Below are positions 33,948-43,828 of a DNA stretch of 64,000 bases, in pieces. How positions within the stretch are numbered: the first letter of the stretch is position 1; every line of letters begins with the position of its first letter. The position numbers were made by a program, and so were the translations under genes. The stretch covers positions 1 to 64,000 of the forward strand of contig JBOHYR010000077.1 of the NCBI GenBank assembly GCA_050737995.1, read 5' to 3'. The notes below the pieces were generated by a model, which was not told where the DNA came from, made no database searches, and saw only the letters and a list, made by a program, of their open reading frames with translations. The stretch is from 66-474 sp050737995 (GTDB lineage Bacteria; Pseudomonadota; Gammaproteobacteria; Xanthomonadales; Rhodanobacteraceae).

Positions 33948-34822
33948 GCCTTCATGGCAGCGATTCCGTGCGCGCGCATCAATTCGCGCTGACGTCGATT
34001 GCGCGGCAGCCGGCCCTTGGCGTCCAGCCGAATCCAGTAGCCGAATGCGATCAGTGCGGCCAGCACGCTCATCATCGAACTCGGTATCCAGATGATCAGG
34101 CCGCCCAGATGCTGGTCCATGATCGGCGAGATGCCCCCGAACGCGCGTCCGCACAGGTCGTAGATCGGGTACAGGTCCGTCGTGGTCATGCTGATGAACG
34201 CACCCAGCAGGATCTGCGGCAGCATCACCGCCAACGCCACGAACACACGCGTGCCCGGCGACAGCCGTGCCGGCGGGCGCGGGCGATGATCCATGATCAG
34301 CCACCAGAACAACAGGCCGTCGGCAGCCATGCTGAAGTTCATGAGGTGGTACAGGCGCCAATCCAGCATCGCGCTGAAATGTACGGCCGGCCATAACCAA
34401 AGATAGATCAATCCGACGAAGATCAACGCGGCGACGAACGGATGCAGTAATACATTCAGAGACCAGCGGATCGGTGCCCATGCCAGCGCCGGCCGCAACC
34501 AGCGGGTGCGCCAACGCACCGGCAAGCCACGCCGCATGGTGACGCCCGGGTAAGCGAGAACGATCAGGAACGGTCCGAGGTGATGCAAGCCGAGGTGCTG
34601 GATGCGGTGGATGAAGAACTCGTGCTCGGCATAGAAATCCAGCCGGGTATGCAAGCCAACATAGAGCACCAGCATGCCGACCCAGAACAACAACTGGCGC
34701 GGCCAAGGTGCAGTCATCGGCGAGCGCCGCGCCCCGCGCCAATACAGCCATACCGCGACCGCAAAGCAGATCACCACCGTGACCGATGGCTCCCAAGGGA
34801 TCCACCAACGCAGAAAGTCCAT
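33896..34822 (-). CDS. Cytochrome c oxidase assembly factor CtaG (caa3 type)
   Basis: 308 residues with seven or so membrane helices. HRIQHLGLHHLGPFLIVLAYPG, LYHLMNFSMAADGLLFWWLIMDHRP and GAFISMTTTDLYP are characteristic of Caa3_CtaG proteins, which help insert Cu into the Cu-B centre of caa3 oxidases. It is not homologous to the Cox11-type CtaG usually found in proteobacterial aa3 operons. ATG at 34822 was preferred; an upstream in-frame start at 34894 would add 24 polar residues. It is convergent with Sco and PCuAC genes. Confidence 0.85.
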   Translation of the reverse strand: MDFLRWWIPWEPSVTVVICFAVAVWLYWRGARRSPMTAPWPRQLLFWVGMLVLYVGLHTRLDFYAEHEFFIHRIQHLGLHHLGPFLIVLAYPGVTMRRGLPVRWRTRWLRPALAWAPIRWSLNVLLHPFVAALIFVGLIYLWLWPAVHFSAMLDWRLYHLMNFSMAADGLLFWWLIMDHRPRPPARLSPGTRVFVALAVMLPQILLGAFISMTTTDLYPIYDLCGRAFGGISPIMDQHLGGLIIWIPSSMMSVLAALIAFGYWIRLDAKGRLPRNRRQRELMRAHGIAAMKAQSAGPEAFAGRTGKST

Positions 34823-34911
34823 CACTAGATTCAACACATCACCTGACGAACGCGAGACTTCACCGCCTGAAACTTCGACGCGGCAGCAGACCATCTCACC
34901 ACAACCCGGCC

Positions 34912-37080
34912 TCAGCCGCCAGCCTGTGCGCTGGCTTCGCCCCCCGTCAACGCATCGAAAAACGGCGGCACTTCCTCGGTAGACAGCGGGCGCGCGTACA
35001 AGTAACCCTGCAACAGGTCGCAGCCGAACCCTTGCAGCATCTTCTGCTGTTCGGTGGTTTCCACGCCTTCGGCCACGACCTGCAGGCCGAGGCTACGGCC
35101 GAGCGCGATGATCGACTTCACAATCGCACGGTCGCCGACTTCGGTGACCAGGTTGCGGACGAAGGTGCGATCGATCTTGATCTGGCTGACCGTGAGGTTC
35201 TTGAGCGTTTCGAGGTTGGAGTAACCAGTGCCGAAATCATCGACCGAAACGCGGATGCCGCTGGCAATGAGGCTCTCCAGCACCGGCATGCCGCCTTTCA
35301 CGTCCTGCACGAGGTGGCGCTCGGTGATCTCAAGCAACAAATCGTCGTTGCCGACGCCGTGGGTGCGCATGGCAGTGGCGAGGTGTTGCTGGAACTTGCC
35401 GGCCTCACGCAACTGCATGCCCGATACGTTGATCGCTACGTAAAAATCAGGCAGACCGGCCCGCTTCCACGCCGCCACCTGACGGCAGGCCTCGTTGACC
35501 ACCCACGCGCCCATCGGTTCTATCAGGCGCGATTCCTCGGCGAGTCCAATGAAGGACGCCGGGCCCACCACCCCCATGCCGGGCCGGTTCCAGTAGAGCA
35601 GCGCTTCAACACCGGCGATGCGGTGACTGCGCACATCGACGATGGGCTGGTAGCACAACATGAACTGGGAGCGAACGATCGCCACCCGCAACGCAGCCAG
35701 CATGTCGTGACGCCAGCTCACCGCCTCGCCCATCCACGCCTGGAAACGTTGCACGTTGTTGCCACCTTCCTCCTTGGCCCGGAACAGCGCGGTGTCGGCT
35801 TCGCGCACAAGGTTTTCGGCGTCCAGCGCATCGTCGGGAAACATGCTGAACCCGGCGCTGGCCGCGATGTCCAGTACGCGGCCCTCGACTTCGACCGGTG
35901 TACAAATGTCGTCCATCAGGCGTCCGGCCACGGCCTCGGCGGTCCCGGCGTCGGTGTTCGGGAGCAGCAGCAGGAACTCGTCGCCACCAAAACGACACAG
36001 GATGTCCTCCTCGCGCAAGTTCTCGCCCAGACGTTGGGCGACCGCACAGATTACGTCGTCGCCCACGCTGTGTCCGGCGGTATCGTTGATTTCCTTGAAG
36101 TTGTCGAGGTCGAAGAACACCACTGCCAGCGACTGTCCCGAATAACGCGCCGCGGCCAGCGCCTGCTCGAACTGGCCCCGCAAATGGGTGCGGTTCGGCA
36201 AGCCTGTCAACACGTCGAAATAGGCGAGATGGCGAATGCGTGCCTGCGCGTAGCGGAGTTCGGCGGTATCGATGCACACATACACCCGGAAGGTGACCTC
36301 GCCAGCGGCGTCACGGACCGCCACGACCGAGCTGTCTAGCGTTTTACCTTCGCCATTATGCCGCCGCCATACCAGTGCGCCGGTCCATGCGCCCGAATCC
36401 CGGAGCGCCGCTTCCATCCCGGCCGTCGCTTCGGTCGGGGCCTGCACGTCGCGCAGGAACCGTCCGACCAGTTCATCGCGGGCGTATCCGCTCATGGCAA
36501 GAAAGGCGTTGTTGACCGACACGATGCGCTCGTGCGCATCACTGATCACGATGCTGTCGCTGCCGGATTCGAATACGCTGGCTGCGAGCTGGAGCTGGCG
36601 CTCGTTGCTGAGCTGCTCGGTGATGTCCGTGTACGACCCTGCGACCCGTATCGGAGTGCCGTCCGCGCCATACTGCGTGACGCTGCGGGCCAGGATGGTC
36701 AGCACCCGGCCATCGCGCGTGCGCATACGCATAACCCGGCGCAATTCGCCGGTTTGACGGGCATCCATGTGACCGTACAACGCACTATGCGCCGACTCGA
36801 AATCTTCCGGCAGCACGATGCGCTTGATGTCCTCCGGCCCGGACAGCTCGGTCTCGTCATAGCCCAGCATCTGTCGGACCCGCGGCGAGAAAAAGATATG
36901 GCCGCTGGCGAGATCGAAGTCCCAGATACCGTCATTGGCACCCTCGGCCACAAGCATGTACCGCTCGCGGCTGACCTGCAGTTCGCGCATGACGCGCTTC
37001 TGCTTGCGCAGCGCCCACGCCGCCAACGTTATGCTGGTCAGTGCTGCGACTATCGCGACGACGAGCAGGACCCGATCCAC
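34912..37080 (-). CDS. PAS-PAS-GGDEF-EAL signalling protein (c-di-GMP turnover)
   Basis: 722 residues. One N-terminal membrane helix (3-23), a PAS domain (about 40-155), a second PAS (about 165-275), GGDEF (RFGGDEF, 365-369) and EAL (VEALLYW, 492-494). The GGDEF domain has an RxxD inhibitory site (REED, 356-359) 5 residues upstream. The EAL domain retains NVSGMQL, ITERHLVQD, DDFGTGYSNL, KIDRTFV and AEGVET, so both cyclase and phosphodiesterase could be active. The signal sensed by the PAS domains is unknown. It lies among oxidase assembly genes on the same strand, so redox or oxygen sensing is possible. Confidence 0.93.
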   Translation of the reverse strand: MDRVLLVVAIVAALTSITLAAWALRKQKRVMRELQVSRERYMLVAEGANDGIWDFDLASGHIFFSPRVRQMLGYDETELSGPEDIKRIVLPEDFESAHSALYGHMDARQTGELRRVMRMRTRDGRVLTILARSVTQYGADGTPIRVAGSYTDITEQLSNERQLQLAASVFESGSDSIVISDAHERIVSVNNAFLAMSGYARDELVGRFLRDVQAPTEATAGMEAALRDSGAWTGALVWRRHNGEGKTLDSSVVAVRDAAGEVTFRVYVCIDTAELRYAQARIRHLAYFDVLTGLPNRTHLRGQFEQALAAARYSGQSLAVVFFDLDNFKEINDTAGHSVGDDVICAVAQRLGENLREEDILCRFGGDEFLLLLPNTDAGTAEAVAGRLMDDICTPVEVEGRVLDIAASAGFSMFPDDALDAENLVREADTALFRAKEEGGNNVQRFQAWMGEAVSWRHDMLAALRVAIVRSQFMLCYQPIVDVRSHRIAGVEALLYWNRPGMGVVGPASFIGLAEESRLIEPMGAWVVNEACRQVAAWKRAGLPDFYVAINVSGMQLREAGKFQQHLATAMRTHGVGNDDLLLEITERHLVQDVKGGMPVLESLIASGIRVSVDDFGTGYSNLETLKNLTVSQIKIDRTFVRNLVTEVGDRAIVKSIIALGRSLGLQVVAEGVETTEQQKMLQGFGCDLLQGYLYARPLSTEEVPPFFDALTGGEASAQAGG

Positions 37081-37157
37081 GCGCTGCCACTGCCTCCTTG
37101 GAATACCGGCCTAAGCCGTCTTGTATCAACCAATCCCGTCGCGTACCGTTGCCCAGC

Positions 37158-38078
37158 TTATCCGATCCGTTGCAGGACGTAGCCACCGACAAGCACCACC
37201 GGCGCGGTCAGCCAGTGGTCGGCCAGCAGGAACGCGAACAAGGCGATCAGGTAGATGATGGAATAGCCAAAAGCGCTCATTGCGAATCGTTCGTCGGGCG
37301 GGCGCATCAGGCGGATCGCGTAATACAGATAGGCGATGTCGAGCACCGCCGCACCGCCCAGATAAAGCATGCCGCTCATGCCGGTCAGGTACGGCAGCAG
37401 GCTCACCAGCACCAGCAGGATCGTGTAGAGCAGAACATGCCAGCGGGTGTACTCGACTCCGTACACCACCGGCAGCATTGGGATACAGGCGCGCCGATAG
37501 TCCTCGCGACGGAAGATCGCCAGCGACCAGAAATGCGGCGGCGTCCACGCGAACACGATCAGCACCAGCAGCAGCCCGTAGGCCCAGTCGGTCGGCGCCT
37601 GCATGCCGGTCACCGCGGCCCAGCCGAGCAGCGGAGGGATCGCGCCGGCGAGGCCGCCGATCACGATGTTCTGCGGGGTGGCGCGCTTCAGGAACGCGGT
37701 GTAGATCACCGCATAGCCGATCAGGCCGATGAAGGTCAGCAGGGCGGTCAGCCAGTTGACCAGCAGCGCAAGGACCAGCATCGATGCCACGCCAAGACAC
37801 AGCGCAAAGCCGAGTACCTGGCGCGTGGTGAGGGTGCCGGTCACCAGTGGGCGGTGCGCGGTGCGCGCCATCACGCGGTCGATACGCTGGTCGATCAACT
37901 GGTTCAGCGCGGCGGCCGACGACGACGCCATCCAGATGCCGAGGGTGCCGAAGACCAGCGCCCGCCATGGCGGAATGCCGGGCGCGGCGAGAAACATCCC
38001 GATCACTGCGGTGAACACCAGCAGCGCCACGATGCGCGGCTTGGTGGCTTCGTAATACTCGTGGGCCAGTGAGAGCAT
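37158..38078 (-). CDS. cyoE: Protoheme IX farnesyltransferase (heme O synthase)
   Basis: 306 residues, UbiA-family polyprenyltransferase. The Asp-rich motif is NQLIDQRIDRVMARTAHRPL and the second motif lies near YTRWHVLLYTIL; eight or nine helices. It farnesylates heme B to heme O, the substrate of CtaA encoded 9 bases upstream on the same strand. Confidence 0.95.
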   Translation of the reverse strand: MLSLAHEYYEATKPRIVALLVFTAVIGMFLAAPGIPPWRALVFGTLGIWMASSSAAALNQLIDQRIDRVMARTAHRPLVTGTLTTRQVLGFALCLGVASMLVLALLVNWLTALLTFIGLIGYAVIYTAFLKRATPQNIVIGGLAGAIPPLLGWAAVTGMQAPTDWAYGLLLVLIVFAWTPPHFWSLAIFRREDYRRACIPMLPVVYGVEYTRWHVLLYTILLVLVSLLPYLTGMSGMLYLGGAAVLDIAYLYYAIRLMRPPDERFAMSAFGYSIIYLIALFAFLLADHWLTAPVVLVGGYVLQRIG

Positions 38079-38087
38079 CTCGTTAGC

Positions 38088-39239
38088 TTACGCCTCGTAT
38101 GCGTTCATGGCCTGGGTGCGGGCCAACAGCGCGACCAGCGCGACCATCAATAACGCGGCGCCGCCCGTGTGCGCGACCGCAACCGACAGCGGCAAGCCGA
38201 GCGTCACGTTGGCGATCCCGAGCGCGACCTGCGCGACCAACAGCACCGCCAGCGCGATTGCATGCTTGCGCATGCCGGCACGTCCGGTCTTGTGCGCCAG
38301 CCATAGCACGTATACGAACACCACCAGCGCGCCGATACGGTGCACCATCTGGATCGCGGTGCGCGCGGCGGCATCGAGGATGCCGCCCTGGAAATCCACG
38401 CCGATCCCCCGCCACAGGACGAACGCCTGGTGGAAATCCATGGCCGGCCACCACTGGCCGAGGCAGGTCGGAAACGCCGAGCCACCGATGCCGCAGGCCA
38501 GCGCCGCGTAGTTGGATGAGGTCCAGCCCCCCAGGAAAAGCTGGCACGCCAACAGAATGAGGCCAACGACCGCCGCGGCGAAAAGCTGCGCGCCACGCGC
38601 GTTGCGATCGTCGCGTATCGAGATCCGCCATGCGATCCACGCCAGCAGCGCGAACGTCGCCATGCCCCCCAGAAGATGCCCCGACACCACGATGGGTTTG
38701 AGCAACCAGGTCACCGTCCACATCCCCAGCAACGCCTGGAAGCACACTACCGCCAGCGCCAGCACCGCGATCCGCCGCCAGCCGCCGCCGCGCCAGAAGA
38801 TCGTGACACCGAGCAGCAGCGCCTCGCCGATCGCCGCCACCACGCTCGAAGTCACGTAGCCCTTCGCCATGTAAAGCGGTATGCCGATGCCGATCAGGAT
38901 CACCGCCGCGATCACGAGTCCGAGCCGGCGCCTGCTGCGAAACGTCGCGGCCAATGCCTCGGCCAGTACCAGTAGGCCCAGCGTACCGGCCAGATAGCGA
39001 TGACTCTGCTCGCGCCACGCCTTGTGGGTTTCGACGGGACGGTTCGGGAACGCCTGGTCGGCCTTCGCCACCGCAGCCGGTTTGACCGGCCAGGTGATGC
39101 GCCCGTAGCAAGTCGGCCAGTCGGGACACGACAGGCCGGCATTCGACAGGCGCACGAACGAGCCGAAGACGATCACGCAGAACGCAAACGCGCATGCGAT
39201 CCACGCCAGCGTACGCAGCGGCAGGGGAACTGAACGCAT
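38088..39239 (-). CDS. ctaA: Heme A synthase
   Basis: 383 residues with eight helices. FGSFVRLSNAGLSCPDWPTCYG (first extracellular loop with a Cys pair), EQSHRYLAGTLGL, SGHLLGGMATF and MVHRIGAL place the heme-ligating histidines. It oxidises heme O to heme A. Start ATG at 39239 overlaps the stop of the preceding membrane protein gene. Confidence 0.94.
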   Translation of the reverse strand: MRSVPLPLRTLAWIACAFAFCVIVFGSFVRLSNAGLSCPDWPTCYGRITWPVKPAAVAKADQAFPNRPVETHKAWREQSHRYLAGTLGLLVLAEALAATFRSRRRLGLVIAAVILIGIGIPLYMAKGYVTSSVVAAIGEALLLGVTIFWRGGGWRRIAVLALAVVCFQALLGMWTVTWLLKPIVVSGHLLGGMATFALLAWIAWRISIRDDRNARGAQLFAAAVVGLILLACQLFLGGWTSSNYAALACGIGGSAFPTCLGQWWPAMDFHQAFVLWRGIGVDFQGGILDAAARTAIQMVHRIGALVVFVYVLWLAHKTGRAGMRKHAIALAVLLVAQVALGIANVTLGLPLSVAVAHTGGAALLMVALVALLARTQAMNAYEA

Positions 39240-39787
39240 CAGTGCACGACCTTCTCGAGATCCTTGCGCAGGCCTTCGGCATCGAAGTTGGCCGCGTAGC
39301 GCGTCAGCGCTTCGCCATCGGGCGTCACCAGCACCGCGCTGACCGAATCGCGCGCCGTGGCGCGCAGGTCGTCCAGGATATGCGAGGACGTGCTGGCCAG
39401 CATCCACACCTCGGCAAACCCCTGAGCCGCCGCGCCGCCCGGCGGCGTGCCGAGGTACACGAGGCGCAGCTTGCCTGCGTGCCGGCCCAAGGTGATCTGC
39501 GCACGATGCACCAGGTCGAGTTGGCGCAGGCAGCGCTCGGCGCAATCCGGGCCCGGCAATGCAACCAGCGTCCATACCGCATCGTGGTTGCCGAACGCGA
39601 ATGGCCGATGGTCGGCGAGATGCACCGGCATCGTCGTGAGATCGCGCTCGGGCCGGATGGGTTGGCCGTAGCTGCGGCCGTTCGGAACCCAGCCTCCCAT
39701 CGTCAACACCAGCGCCACGATCACGGGCACCACGAAGATCGCCGCAATCAGTCCCGCCTGCACGCGTCGTCGGTCGCGCAAATCCAT
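39239..39787 (-). CDS. Membrane-anchored protein of oxidase biogenesis cluster, unknown role
   Basis: 182 residues. One membrane helix near the N-terminus (about 12-32), the rest periplasmic and thioredoxin-like in appearance (VWTLVALPGPDCAERCLRQL with CAERC, and AVLVTPDGEALTRYA). The Cys pair 3 residues apart resembles the CxxxC of Sco proteins. It commonly sits between SURF1 and ctaA in Xanthomonadales. It could be a thiol reductase or copper protein for oxidase assembly; that is inference. Confidence 0.7.
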   Translation of the reverse strand: MDLRDRRRVQAGLIAAIFVVPVIVALVLTMGGWVPNGRSYGQPIRPERDLTTMPVHLADHRPFAFGNHDAVWTLVALPGPDCAERCLRQLDLVHRAQITLGRHAGKLRLVYLGTPPGGAAAQGFAEVWMLASTSSHILDDLRATARDSVSAVLVTPDGEALTRYAANFDAEGLRKDLEKVVH

Positions 39788-39793
39788 CAGGCT

Positions 39794-40540
39794 CTATTCC
39801 TCGTCGTCAGTAGAGGTGTCATCGCGCTTGACGCGATGCAGCACGAAAAACATCACGATCGCGGCTATCGCGAAACTGAACCATTGCAGCGCATACGCGC
39901 GGTGCCGCGCGGGCAACATCACGTTGGCTGTCCAGATGCGCAGGTAGGCACTGTGCGGATCGGGATCCAGCAACAATACATGCGGATAGACCGTGCGATG
40001 CAGGTCGGCTGCGATTTCGCGAGGGTCGATCCAGGTCACCAGCTTGGGCCAGGTTTTTTGGCGGATCAAGGGATTGCCGCCCAGCTTCAGGCCGGGCAGT
40101 GGCGGCGGTGCGTAGATGCCGGCCAGGGTTATATCGTGGTCGGGGATCGGGGGCAGGTCCGGCAGTGAAGTCGAATCGGCACCCATCTTCTGCAGGAACC
40201 CGAGATTCACCAGCAGCGCGTGCATCGAGCCTTCCGGCAAAAACGGCACGAACACCATCACGCCGAGCCGCCCGGCGCGCATCTGATCGTCCAGGAAATA
40301 CGCCCGTTTGCCGTCGAACCGACCGGTGACTTTCACGTGCGGATAATCGCCTGAACGGGTGTCGGAAACCGCCTGCGCCAGCGATACGAACGGCGCCGCC
40401 GCCGCATGATGGAACCGCGCCAGCACGGTTTCCTTGTAGGCCGCGCGATCGAGTTGCCAGACACCCAGCACGCAAAAAACCGCGATCCCGAAGATCGTGA
40501 GCAACACCGCGAAAAAGCTCGGACGGCGAATCCGCATCAT
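39794..40540 (-). CDS. SURF1-family cytochrome oxidase biogenesis protein
   Basis: 248 residues with a helix at each end (about 9-28 and 214-232), the SURF1 topology. GVWQLDRAAYKE after the first helix, VTGRFDGKRAYFLDDQ, and YALQWFSFAIAAI at the C-terminus are conserved. SURF1 helps heme A delivery to subunit I. First gene of the SURF1-39239-ctaA-cyoE minus-strand run. Confidence 0.92.
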   Translation of the reverse strand: MMRIRRPSFFAVLLTIFGIAVFCVLGVWQLDRAAYKETVLARFHHAAAAPFVSLAQAVSDTRSGDYPHVKVTGRFDGKRAYFLDDQMRAGRLGVMVFVPFLPEGSMHALLVNLGFLQKMGADSTSLPDLPPIPDHDITLAGIYAPPPLPGLKLGGNPLIRQKTWPKLVTWIDPREIAADLHRTVYPHVLLLDPDPHSAYLRIWTANVMLPARHRAYALQWFSFAIAAIVMFFVLHRVKRDDTSTDDEE

Positions 40541-40606
40541 CCCTCGGCCACCCGTGGCGCCACGACGCACATGGTTATACTCGCGCTTTCGCCGGACACC
40601 GTTCGC

Positions 40607-40831
40607 ATGTCTTTCACCACCCTGTACAAGGTCGTCCTGGTCATCGTGTTTTTGGTGGTGCTTTTCGAACTGGGGCAGGCGCTGTATTTCATGATGACCG
40701 ACCGCACCGGAAGCGGCCGCACGGTGTGGGCGTTGACGCGACGCGTCATATTCTCGGTATTGCTGATCGTCCTGATCATCGTCGGCATCGCCACCGGCAT
40801 CCTGCACCCGCATGGCATCTACGTGCGCTGA
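40607..40831 (+). CDS. Small two-helix membrane protein, DUF2909 type
   Basis: 74 residues with two membrane helices (about 5-27 and 47-68) and the short middle RTGSGRTVWALTRR. Twin-helix proteins of this kind, DUF2909, are often found between SURF1 and cox3. Divergent from SURF1, separated by 66 bases. Function unknown. Confidence 0.75.
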   Translation: MSFTTLYKVVLVIVFLVVLFELGQALYFMMTDRTGSGRTVWALTRRVIFSVLLIVLIIVGIATGILHPHGIYVR

Positions 40832-41029
40832 AGCAGCGGAATTCCACGGACGCTCTCGTGCATCCACCGGCAAACCGCCACGCGCGGACGAAATCATGCG
40901 TCAGCCAAATTTTGCTTGTCCCTCGAGCCAATGGGCGACCGAACCGCAGCCCGGCAACGATTCGGTGGCGGTTGTGGGGAAATGGCTCTGGTTGGCCGAA
41001 GGCGGCACCCTGCAACTTGCCCGAAACCC

Positions 41030-41905
41030 TTACAGGATATAAACGAAGAGGAACAGGCAAAGCCAGATCACGTCCACGAAGTGCCAGTACCACGACACCG
41101 CCTCGAACGCGAAATGATGCTCGCGATCGAAGTGACCGCGCACGCAACGGAGCCACATCACACACAGCATGATGGTACCGAGGGTGACGTGCAGGCCGTG
41201 GAAGCCGGTGAGGATATAGAACGTCGCGCCGTAGATGCCGCTGTGCAACGTCATGTTGAAGTGGACGTAGGACTCCCAGTACTCATGGGCCTGCAACCCA
41301 AGGAAGCTCGCGCCCAGCAGGATCGTGAGGCCGAGGAAGCCGATCAGGCGCTTGCGATGGCCGCCGCGAAGCGCGTGGTGTGCGATCGTCACCGTGATGC
41401 TCGAGGAAAGCAGCAGCAGGGTGTTGACGAGCGGGATGCCCCACGGCCCGGTGGCGACGAAGGAGCCGCCAAGCGCTTCGGGACCGTTGGTGGGCCATGC
41501 CGCCGAGAACCCCTGCCAGATGTAGGAATTGGTCAGGACGCCCTTGTCGCCAGCGCCGCCGAGCCACGGCACCACGAAGGTGCGGATGTAGAAAAGGCCA
41601 CCGAAGAACGCCGCGAAGAAAAACACTTCGGAGAAGATGAACCACATCATCCCCATCCGGAATGATGTGTCGACCTGCGTGTTGAAGGTGCCCTTCAACG
41701 ATTCGCGGATCACGTTGCCGAACCAGCCGAACATCATGCCGATGATGGTCAACGCGCCGATCGTCAGGACGATCTTGCCGGGGGCGTCGTAGCCGTTCAG
41801 CCAGGTCGCCGCACCGACCATGAACATGAACATGCCGAGTGTCGCGACGATCGGCCAGCGGCTGTTGTGCGGGACGTAATAGACGTTGGCTTGGGGTTGG
41901 CTCAT
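41030..41905 (-). CDS. ctaE: Cytochrome c oxidase subunit III
   Basis: 291 residues with seven helices. WFGNVIRESLKGTFNTQVD, MMWFIFSEVFFFAAFFGGLFY and FHGLHVTLGTIML with WYWHFVDVIWLCLFLFVYIL at the C-terminus are the subunit III signatures. It supports the proton pathway and stability of the aa3 oxidase. It follows a small hypothetical gene rather than cox11. Its end lies 199 bases from the convergent two-helix gene; I see no other gene in that gap. Confidence 0.96.
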   Translation of the reverse strand: MSQPQANVYYVPHNSRWPIVATLGMFMFMVGAATWLNGYDAPGKIVLTIGALTIIGMMFGWFGNVIRESLKGTFNTQVDTSFRMGMMWFIFSEVFFFAAFFGGLFYIRTFVVPWLGGAGDKGVLTNSYIWQGFSAAWPTNGPEALGGSFVATGPWGIPLVNTLLLLSSSITVTIAHHALRGGHRKRLIGFLGLTILLGASFLGLQAHEYWESYVHFNMTLHSGIYGATFYILTGFHGLHVTLGTIMLCVMWLRCVRGHFDREHHFAFEAVSWYWHFVDVIWLCLFLFVYIL

Positions 41906-41981
41906 GGGAAAGTTCCGGTCGGTGACTGGCGTGACGATTGTCGTGCTCGGCTACGGACAATTTGTCCAATAACGATTCATC

Positions 41982-42167
41982 TCAGCGCGGGATATGCGCG
42001 AGATGTCCCTGCAGCAGGCTTGAGATGAAAAACGCTATCGCGATCGCGGCGATGATCCACGCCGTACGGCGTGCCTTGGCCTTGCGACGCTCCAGCGCCT
42101 CGATCGCCTCATCCGACTGCGACTTCGGTTGGCCGCCCTGATCCGCCATGCCCGTCGACATCGCCAT
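41982..42167 (-). CDS. Small membrane protein between ctaD and ctaE
   Basis: 61 residues. A charged N-terminus (SDEAIEALERRKAKARR) leads into one helix (TAWIIAAIAIAFFISSLLQ) and a short tail. The ATG at 42167 overlaps the ctaD stop (TGATG), so it is translationally coupled. It occupies the place where the Cox11 assembly gene and a small partner are usually found. Function unknown; a possible accessory subunit. Confidence 0.7.
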   Translation of the reverse strand: MAMSTGMADQGGQPKSQSDEAIEALERRKAKARRTAWIIAAIAIAFFISSLLQGHLAHIPR

Positions 42168-43777
42168 CAGTGCGTCACGTCGCCGTGCGCAAGCTGACTG
42201 TCGTCGACCACCGGCGGCACCGTGAAGCTGTGGTGCGGCGCCGGCGACGGGAGGGTCCACTCAAGCCCGTAGGCGTGTTCCCACACCCGCGACGCGGCTT
42301 TGGCCTTGGAGAAGAACACGGTGTGGATCACGATGCCCACGAAGATCAACTGCGTCGCGCCAAACAGAAAGCCGCCGATCGAGGACACCATGTTCCAGTC
42401 GGCGAACGCGACGTTGTAGTCGGGGATGCGGCGCGGCATGCCGGCAAGGCCGAGGAAGTGCTGCGGGAAGAACAGCACGTTTATGCCAATCACGCTGAGC
42501 CAGAAATGCGTCTTCGCCCAGAAGTGGTTGTACATATGGCCGGACCACTTCGGCAACCAATAGTAGACCGCCCCGATTATCGCGAACAGGGCGCCGGCGG
42601 CCAGCACATAATGGAAGTGCGCAACGATGAAGTAGGTCTGGTTGTACTGGAAATCGGCTGGCACCAGCGCCATCATCACGCCCGAAAAACCACCGATCGA
42701 AAACTGCACGATAAAGGCGATTGCCCACAGCATCGGTTCCTCGAAGCTGAGCGAACCCTTCCACATCGTGGTCACCCAATTGAAGATCTTCACGCCGGTC
42801 GGCACCGCAATCAGCATGGTCGAATACATGAAGAACACTTCGGCACCGAGCGGCAGGCCGACCGTGAACATGTGGTGCGACCACACGATGAACGAAAGGA
42901 ACGCGATGCTGGCGATCGCATACACCATCGCCTTGTAGCCGAACAGCGGCTTGCGCGAGAAAGTCGGCACGATCTCCGAAATGATCCCGAATGCGGGCAG
43001 GATCATGATGTAAACCTCGGGGTGACCAAAGAACCAGAACACGTGCTGGTACATCACCGGATCCCCACCGCCCGCGGCGTTGAAGAAATTGGTGCCGAAG
43101 TAACGGTCGAACAGCATCATCGTGACCGCGCCAGCCAGTACCGGCATCACCGCGATCACGAGGAACGAAGTGATCAGCCACGACCAGCAGAACAGCGGCA
43201 TCTTCAGCAGGTCGAGGCCCGGCGCGCGCAGGTTGAGGATGGTCGCGATGATGTTGATCGAGCCCAGGATCGAGCTGATGCCCATCAGGTGGATCGCGAA
43301 GATCATGAATGCGACCGCATCGCCGCCCTGCAACACCAGCGGCGGATACATCGTCCAGCCCGCGGCCGGCGCGCCGCCCGGCATGAAGAAGGTCGATAGC
43401 AGCAGGATGAACGCGAACGGCAAGATCCAGAACGACAGGTTGTTGAGCCGCGGCAGCGCCATGTCCGGCGCACCGATCTGCATCGGGATCATCCAGTTCG
43501 CGAGACCCACGAACGAGGGCATGATCACGCCGAAGATCATCACCAGCCCGTGCATCGAGGTCAGTTCGTTGAAGAAGTAGGGCTGCATCAACTGCATGCC
43601 CGGTTCGAACAACTCGGCGCGGATCAGCATCGCGAAGCCGCCGCCCACGAACAGCATCAGGAACGAGAACGACAGGTACAGCGTTCCGATGTCCTTGTGG
43701 TTGGTGGACATGAACCAGCGCTCGAAGAAGCTCTGGTGATGTTCTCCGTAATGGACGGCCTGCGCGGTGGTGGACAT
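42167..43777 (-). CDS. ctaD: Cytochrome c oxidase subunit I (aa3, type A1)
   Basis: 536 residues with 12 helices. NELTSMHGLVMIFG supplies a heme a ligand; FFGHPEVYIMILPAFG has the Cu-B His, the cross-linked Tyr and the A1-type proton Glu; WSHHMFTVG has the other two Cu-B histidines; IVAHFHYVLAAG has the heme a3 and a ligands. TMLIAVPTGVKIFNW contains the K-channel Lys. All expected residues are present. Confidence 0.97.
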   Translation of the reverse strand: MSTTAQAVHYGEHHQSFFERWFMSTNHKDIGTLYLSFSFLMLFVGGGFAMLIRAELFEPGMQLMQPYFFNELTSMHGLVMIFGVIMPSFVGLANWMIPMQIGAPDMALPRLNNLSFWILPFAFILLLSTFFMPGGAPAAGWTMYPPLVLQGGDAVAFMIFAIHLMGISSILGSINIIATILNLRAPGLDLLKMPLFCWSWLITSFLVIAVMPVLAGAVTMMLFDRYFGTNFFNAAGGGDPVMYQHVFWFFGHPEVYIMILPAFGIISEIVPTFSRKPLFGYKAMVYAIASIAFLSFIVWSHHMFTVGLPLGAEVFFMYSTMLIAVPTGVKIFNWVTTMWKGSLSFEEPMLWAIAFIVQFSIGGFSGVMMALVPADFQYNQTYFIVAHFHYVLAAGALFAIIGAVYYWLPKWSGHMYNHFWAKTHFWLSVIGINVLFFPQHFLGLAGMPRRIPDYNVAFADWNMVSSIGGFLFGATQLIFVGIVIHTVFFSKAKAASRVWEHAYGLEWTLPSPAPHHSFTVPPVVDDSQLAHGDVTH

Positions 43778-43828
43778 GGTGCGAATCCTCTGCAATTGCT
43801 TGCTGCTAGACTGATATTCGATGCTGCA

